This document shows positions 58,368 to 64,000 of a stretch of 64,000 nt of DNA, one piece after another. The DNA comes from Mactra quadrangularis (taxonomy: Eukaryota > Mollusca > Bivalvia > Venerida > Mactridae). The DNA lies in the NCBI GenBank assembly GCA_025267735.1, contig CM046294.1, positions 6,668,001 through 6,732,000 of the forward strand, given 5' to 3'. Numbering within the stretch: position 1 is the first letter of the stretch; each line of letters opens with the position of its first letter. Position numbers and translations under genes: made by a program. The notes beneath the pieces were generated by a model that was not told the origin of the DNA, made no database searches, and worked only from the letters and a program-made list of their open reading frames with translations.

Positions 58368-58735
58368 ATAAGGGACTTTAGTCAATTATTTCCCCTTGTA
58401 TACTCTTCAAACAGGTAGGTCTTACTAGTTGGATTACTCGGATTTTACCCTTAGTTTTTAATGTCAATTTGCCAAAATTGATCTTTAACAACTTTTTTGT
58501 TAACCCTTTAATTTGTTTGAAAATCGAGCTAAGTATTTTAAGGGTATAGAACTATCTAAATGTCATCACTTCTGTTAATATCTTAATTAACAAGAAAGAT
58601 ATCAGATGAAATATTTTGTTATCCTTACAAAGAAATTCAATGATAAAGTCCGAGGATTCCAACTGTAAGGACCTACTTACCAATTAGATTGCTTCAGATC
58701 TTATCAGGGAAAGATAACTGATTAAAGTCCCTAAT
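58368..58735. mobile_element. Foldback element, arms ~100 bp
   Basis: The left arm AGGGACTTTAGTCAATTATT...AGGTAGGTCTTACTAGTTGG is mirrored by CCAACTGTAAGGACCTACTT...AACTGATTAAAGTCCCT. An apparent donor (AATTG|GTAAGTAGG on minus) lies in the arm and is not used as an exon here. Confidence 0.8.
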
Positions 58736-59777
58736 TGTTGCATGGTGTGCAATTATTAGTGTTTGATCTAAATCGATTTTGGAGAAGATCGGAGGCGGAA
58801 TATTCTAAAAAGGTTTAAGTTTAAGGCACATCGCAAGGTAATATCGCAGCTGACGATGACCACAAATAAACGTATACATGTAGAAAAGTGACAGACTTGT
58901 ACAGCTTGGGGAAATTAATTAAGAGATAATTTATATAATCTGGTTTGATTTTCGTGACAATAAATTCCAAACGGCATTTTTAGTACAAGCCGATAGTCAA
59001 CAGTTATTATATATTTTGTGCATGTCAATTCCATTCTTTGGTCTACCACTGGTGTATCTTGCGTCCTTGACATTTGAAAGGTCAATTCAAAATGGCTACC
59101 ATTTATTCCTTTAGGTACACATAACTGGACCTTCTTGAAAATAATAGGTCAAATATTAATTGAAACTATATACGAAGTACGATTTTAAGCAATTAAATAA
59201 CAAGGGAATCAGGATAAAAAGATTGAACCCTTGACATCCATTCATCTTAAGATTTGAATTCAAAATGACCGCCATATATTTTCATAGTCAGCAAGTGTAT
59301 TCAAATGATATTTATTCCACGATTTCAGGGCCGTTCTTGCTACAATACAGCAGAAATGCTCCTAGTGTACTATCTATACTATTAAATTTGCGAGTTTCCT
59401 GTTTTGTAGACGAAACGGCGCAGCTTTGAATAAATCTTTTGTTTGTCGCTGGAGCACCTATATACCGGCATATCAAGTTGACAATTCTTTTTTGACAAAG
59501 CTTCTTAATATTTGCAAAAACTGCCAAAAATCAACAAAAATAGTGTATTTTTTGTGTCTAAAAATAGTTCTAGATAAAACTAAAAATAGACCAAACTCCC
59601 CGAAGCGGTTATTTCCCTTTATTAAATCAATAACCACTGCCACTACAAGTAAACACGTCGGAAACTAATCGGAAACACATCGGGGCTTAATTGTGACTGG
59701 GGTATTATGATCAAGTTTCATATGGCTTTTAAACATGCCTGTTTCGAGGAACAGCTTCGAGAACTGTCATTACCTAA

Positions 59778-59797
59778 AGCCCGTGCTTGCACGGGCT
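59778..59797. repeat. Short GC-rich hairpin AGCCCGTGC-TT-GCACGGGCT
   Basis: Perfect 9-bp arms with a 2-base loop, followed 9 bases on by TAGT. This resembles the 3' hairpin of Helitron-type elements, but a 5' end was not found. Confidence 0.55.
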
Positions 59798-60369
59798 CCC
59801 ATTTAGTCTTTTTTACAATTATTCTTGGAATCTATCATACAATTTAGCATGTAACAGAATGTTCTGTATTAAGACTGTTCAAATCATGATCTTGGTGTCT
59901 GAATTGTTTACAAATTGTATCACGTGATTTATACAAAGTTGTATAGGAAAATATTAAACCATCAGGCCCAACCCTCCGTATTTGCCTAATGTCCCTACAA
60001 AGAGAATTCACATTTTCTACATGGAATCAAACTTGAAGTTTAAAAAATATCTATGCAACATAATTTATTCTTTAATAATCTAATTTAGCCAAGCTGAGAA
60101 ACAAGTACTATCAATTTATATCAATCACTCTTATGTTCATTCAGTTAAAGTTCCATGTCTAAGATCTAACAGCAGTTTTCGTTCATTTAATGTTCATAAT
60201 ATGTCAATACATTATTACAGTGTATAATGCTACACGTATAAGATATCCTATTGTTCGCTGTATTAGGATCTCTTGACATCGTTGTGATAATCCTAGTTTC
60301 AATACTCTAAATATTGATGGCACAAACAATGAATATAGCCGTGCGTTCGGTGCTTTGTTGAACCTCATT

Positions 60370-60550
60370 TTTCACAACCCTTGTTTTTCACAACGTGTGA
60401 AAAACGCGTACGCAATTTTCACAACTTGTGAAAAACACGTTAGTAACTTTCACAAGTTGTGAAAATTGCGTACGCGTTTTTCACAAATGAGCAATGTGAA
60501 AATTACGTTAGACATTTTTTCGATTTTTAGTCCTAACGCAATTTTCACAA
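60370..60550. repeat. Cluster of TTTTCACAA/TTGTGAAAA palindromes
   Basis: At least six alternating TTTTCACAAC and GTTGTGAAAA words with CGCGTACGCAATTTTCAC and its mirror between them; related to 25870-26035. Confidence 0.75.
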
Positions 60551-60651
60551 CATGGGTCAATATCATAGTATATTTTCAAGTATATAATAAACAAAATTAA
60601 TGTTTCATTTTGTTCAAATATTTTATTTAAATGGTTTACATCGCAACATGA

Positions 60652-60985
60652 GTGCAAGATGTCCCAACTACCCTAAGGTGTTCAACAAGCCAGTATTGTA
60701 CCTTATTTTACTACCTTTACGTACAAGCAACCACTTTAGAACATAGAGAAGCCACCTTAAGGTACATAGTAAGCACATACATCCCATGGTACTGTTATAA
60801 TGTCCGTATTCACAAGGTTTGTATCAGCTGCCCAAGCACAGCACGAATATCCATGGTAACATTTATGTCCATAGCAAATTCTGTCGAGCCTTGGTCGTTT
60901 AAGTGGAGGAGAGGGATTCAAACTAGCGACTCCTTGGGGGACGAAGCATGAAGCACACAACCCATTGTACGCCCTGACACTAATA
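60652..60985 (-). repeat. SINE-like repeat, family 6
   Basis: A reversed B-box-like GAGAGGGATTCAAACTAGCG and acceptor-like AAGCACACAACCCATTGTAC at the right; body CCACCTTAAGGTACATAGTA. Both short ORFs across it are artefacts. Confidence 0.5.
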
Positions 60986-61440
60986 TTCATTTATTATGCA
61001 TCGATGGCAACATGAAAATTCTACAGTATTTCATATTTTGGTGAGATATACATGTACCTTTGGTAAAAAAGCTTAATGTTGGGAAGATGCATGCATATTA
61101 AACTTAAATAAATATGATTACAGCATAGATAATTGATATATAAAAGTAAAGGTCATTGTATCTTTATTATGCAAACATTTGATATTAGTGAGTTATATCT
61201 TGTGAATTGTAACACAGTGGTCAATTTCAGAGGTACAGATTTCATTGTCAGATTTTTTATTTTCGCTTAATACTGGAATTTATATTTTGCATGGATAGTA
61301 ACAAAAATGCTGCGAAAGTGTGCCGATAAAACCTCGAGGCGGTCAATATATTCCATTATTGCATATGTTACTATAAATAGTAACAAAATCGACGAGAAAC
61401 TGCGCCAATATAGTCTCAATGTAGGCAATACATTCCAGTA

Positions 61441-62492
61441 TTGAGCAAGTGTGCCAAAATATCGATATTTGGCTCACTTCCTAGTGTGCCAAAAATCGAT
61501 ATTGAGGCAACTTCTGGTCAATACGCACCTGCAGTTTAACAACGACAGACTTTCCGCACGTTAAATTCGTACGTAATTAGCAACAAGAAGCTATTCAATT
61601 TTACGACGTGTGTTGTTTCATATAAAAAATGAATGAGATAATCAACAACCAGAATTACGTTTTATAACAAGCGTTCATTAGATTTCAACGTTTCGGCGTT
61701 GAAAAAACAAAACATGTGACGTAACGTCAACGTGCAAAATAGCGCGTTACGCCGAGAAAAAGCTAGTGTAGATCTACTTTTGTTGTAGAAAAATCGTCAT
61801 TACATGCATTGATCAAAACATGCAATAAAATGGTTATGAAACAGGGCAAGTGTGCATTAAGTCGATATCGGCACTCTTTCCTCGGCATTAGCCATCGGGC
61901 CAATACCTAAGCAAGTGTGCCGATATCTTCCTTAAGGCACATTTGCCCTGTTTAATAACCTCTACGTATTGAGCAAGTGTGCCAAAATATCGATATTTGG
62001 CTCACTTCCTAGTGTGCCAAAAATTGATATTGAGGCAACTTCCGGTTATTACGCACCTGCAGTTATACAACCGCAGACTTTCCGCACGTGAAATTCTCAA
62101 CAAGAAGCTATTCAATTCTACGACGTTTGTTTTTTTCATATTGAAAATTAATGAGATAATCAACAACCAGACTTACGTTTTATAACAAGCATTCATTAGA
62201 TTTCAACGTTTCGGCTTTGGAAAAAACAAACAATACATGTGACGTAACGTCAACGTGCAAAATAGCGCGTTACGTCGAGAAAAATTTGTATTTTTGTTGT
62301 AGAAAAATCATCATTACATGCATTGGTCAACATATGCAATAAAAAGGTTATGAAACAAGGCAAGTGTGCCTTAAGTCGATATCGGCACACTTTCCTCGGC
62401 ATTAGCTCTCGGGCTAAAGCCCTCGGGCCAATACCTAAGCAAGTGTGCCGATATCTTCCTTAAGGCACGATTGCCCTGTTAAATAACCTCTA
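61441..62492 (+). repeat. 528-bp tandem duplication
   Basis: Unit 1 (61441-61968) and unit 2 (61969-62492) both start TTGAGCAAGTGTGCCAAAAT and run through GTGACGTAACGTCAACGTGC and TAAGTCGATATCGGCAC. Unit 2 has small indels, including an extra CGGGCTAAAGCCCT near 62408. Each unit has imperfect palindromes at its start (ATATCGATAT) and end (GTGTGCCGATATC...). Confidence 0.92.
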
Positions 62493-62645
62493 CATATTTA
62501 ACGATCTGTACAAAACGATATTTTGAACGTATAAAAGATAGAATAATAATCACATTTATGTTGTAACGAGCGCTTATGGCGCTCATTACTATTATTATTG
62601 TAAAAATGACGTCATTGGGGTCTACAACAAAACATTGACCACATC

Positions 62646-63402
62646 TAGAGTATCATTCGGAACAACCTCGTCGATCATCTACGAAGATGTACCTCGGAAA
62701 TCAGACGTAGTAGAAATACAACCAGGTTATAAGGTCCGGCGATTAACTCCCTGGCAAGTAGTACTAATATTGTTTATACATCGACGTGTAAAATCAATAT
62801 TATCTAAAAAAAATTGTATGCTACAGGTCGTCCACGTAAACATTGCGTATATAAGTATGGCCAGTTTAATTACACACCAATAATTAGGGGGGAATTATTT
62901 ATACAATTTTATAGTTTGGTTTGTTTACACTTGTTTTAATACACATGTTTATAAAACATTTACAAAGAAGATATACAATATTTAAAATAAACATTGAATA
63001 TCAAAGTGGTGTGTTTAAATCAGCAAAATGCTGTTCATGCATCAACGTATTCACCTATATAGTAGAAAAGTCCATTATTTAAAGTACAATAACACGCATG
63101 ACCTAGAATACGACCTGTTGTTAACTAATTAGCTAAAAACAACATTCAGAAGTCATAGAAAAAGGCCCTAGACTGTTTCTATATACATAGAAACACGTCC
63201 ATTTGTCATTTTCATGTCAACATTTAATAATAAACTTGTTACACGTTTATCTCATCATTACATCAGAACAACTTCTCACACGTCGTATTTCTGTGCAGTT
63301 CAGACTACATTACTACAGAAACTAACTTCGTAGATCTACTTTTTCACCTTATGATATCCGAGATTTATCTGCATAGAAGATCGCCGAGGTAAGTCCGATG
63401 GT
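62646..63402. mobile_element. DNA element with 'CATTCGGAAC' ends, ~757 bp
   Basis: The left arm CATTCGGAACAACCTCGTCG...GATGTACCTCGGAAATCAGA is mirrored at 63350-63402 (ATCCGAGATTTATC...GATCGCCGAGGTAAGTCCGATGG). The interior 62820-63120 matches 20885-21240. No transposase was recognised. Confidence 0.72.
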
Positions 63403-63804
63403 ACAGTTATAACTTTCTCGATCGACCTCTCTCAAAATGCCAATATTTTTCCGACAAAACTATTTTAATGGTTTCATATTGTTTGCATATTTTTAAATAT
63501 GAGATGCAATGCATTAAACTGACGTGACCCGGGTGCGTAGAAATTCATTTTACGTATTTTTGAATATATTTTTGTTTATCATAATACTGCATTTTGACCA
63601 TGGCACTCTTCCTGTCTTCGATTATAGGAGGTTGGATTTAAAACATTATGAATTTTTCGAAAGGGTAATAAGTACAGAATTGTATGAAATGGACATAGCA
63701 AATTAATTTATTTTAAAGTGTACATGTATTCATTATTTTTTTTAAGATGAAAGAAATATTAAATCGTTTTCAATATACATGTAGTTATTTCATTAAATAT
63801 AGGG

Positions 63805-64000
63805 TGGCGAGACAGGATAGAGCGCCATGATCGTGCGACCACATACACGACTCATGCAGGTTGTTTCGTCATCTCACGATGACGAACGCCGAAAACAAAG
63901 CGTTTGACCAAGTACTAGCAAAACATCAACAGCTCTGGTAACCATGCCAAATTTCCCTTCTCTAAGAAAAAGGAATGACTTGGTGTTTGGGAACGACCAG
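63805..64000. mobile_element. Arm of the foldback family at 45233, cut by the window end
   Basis: CATGATCGTGCGACC, CGACTCATGCAGGTTGTTTC and TGGGAACGACCAG match the right arm of 45233-45984. Confidence 0.8.

Larger units (their letters stand above)
57240..60360. other. Intergenic, no gene seen
   Basis: The N-terminal exon of the SLC16-like gene is expected in this direction but was not found. It contains the foldback at 58368-58735, a hairpin at 59778-59797, and a repeat at 59597-59660 shared with 39345. CAAAATGGC words near 59085 and 59265 belong to the family at 9747. Confidence 0.5.

Noticed and set aside
63524..63706. 60-aa ORF with a hydrophobic N-terminus resembling a signal anchor
   Set aside because: It starts at GTG with a stop just upstream and no ATG; no downstream exon visible in the window.

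Overview
The window is AT-rich nuclear DNA from an animal, most likely a bivalve mollusc. The evidence is spliced genes with GT-AG introns, lineage-expanded families typical of bivalves (carbohydrate sulfotransferases, CILP-like, C-type lectin and SLC5/SLC16-like genes), and a very dense load of short DNA transposons, tRNA-derived SINEs and the 'accttgacctt' and 'tatacccccgcaa' type repeats familiar from bivalves. The species call is inference. There are no operons, CRISPR arrays or bacterial features.

Genes, left to right. (1) Two carbohydrate sulfotransferase genes lie in direct orientation on + (coding exons 3395-3506 + 7222-8366, and 21427-21535 + 24564-25684). Each has a short signal-anchor exon, a ~3-3.7 kb phase-1 intron full of transposons, and one large catalytic exon. 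(2) A minus-strand gene with a PAN/apple-like exon followed by a C-type lectin domain split over three exons (32988 down to 28217); all junction phases agree, but its signal-peptide exon was not found. (3) An intronless SLC5-type sodium-coupled solute transporter on + (37420-39252). (4) A minus-strand secreted CILP-like matrix protein (48886 down to 41213), with a large 2.1-kb exon, a 36-nt microexon, a tentative 204-nt exon and a signal-peptide exon. It keeps a furin-type site where vertebrate CILP is cleaved. (5) A minus-strand SLC16-like (monocarboxylate transporter-type) membrane carrier in four exons (56691 down to 53068), missing only its short N-terminal exon.

Repeats. Between and inside the genes are at least six tRNA-headed SINE families, several families of palindromic non-autonomous DNA elements (some nested), remnants of non-LTR retrotransposons (10690-11440 and 13500-14720), a 528-bp tandem duplication (61441-62492), and minisatellites with periods 54, 27 and 27 bp. 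Those periods are multiples of three and so create long spurious ORFs. 57-64 kb shows no convincing gene.

How the genes relate. They do not form a pathway. The sulfotransferases would act in the Golgi on glycans, the CILP-like and lectin proteins are secreted or extracellular, and the two transporters are plasma-membrane carriers. The most informative local events are the sulfotransferase duplication with apparent gene conversion in the middle of the catalytic exon, and a DNA-element family flanked by ~10-bp direct repeats. No wholly new biological system was identified.
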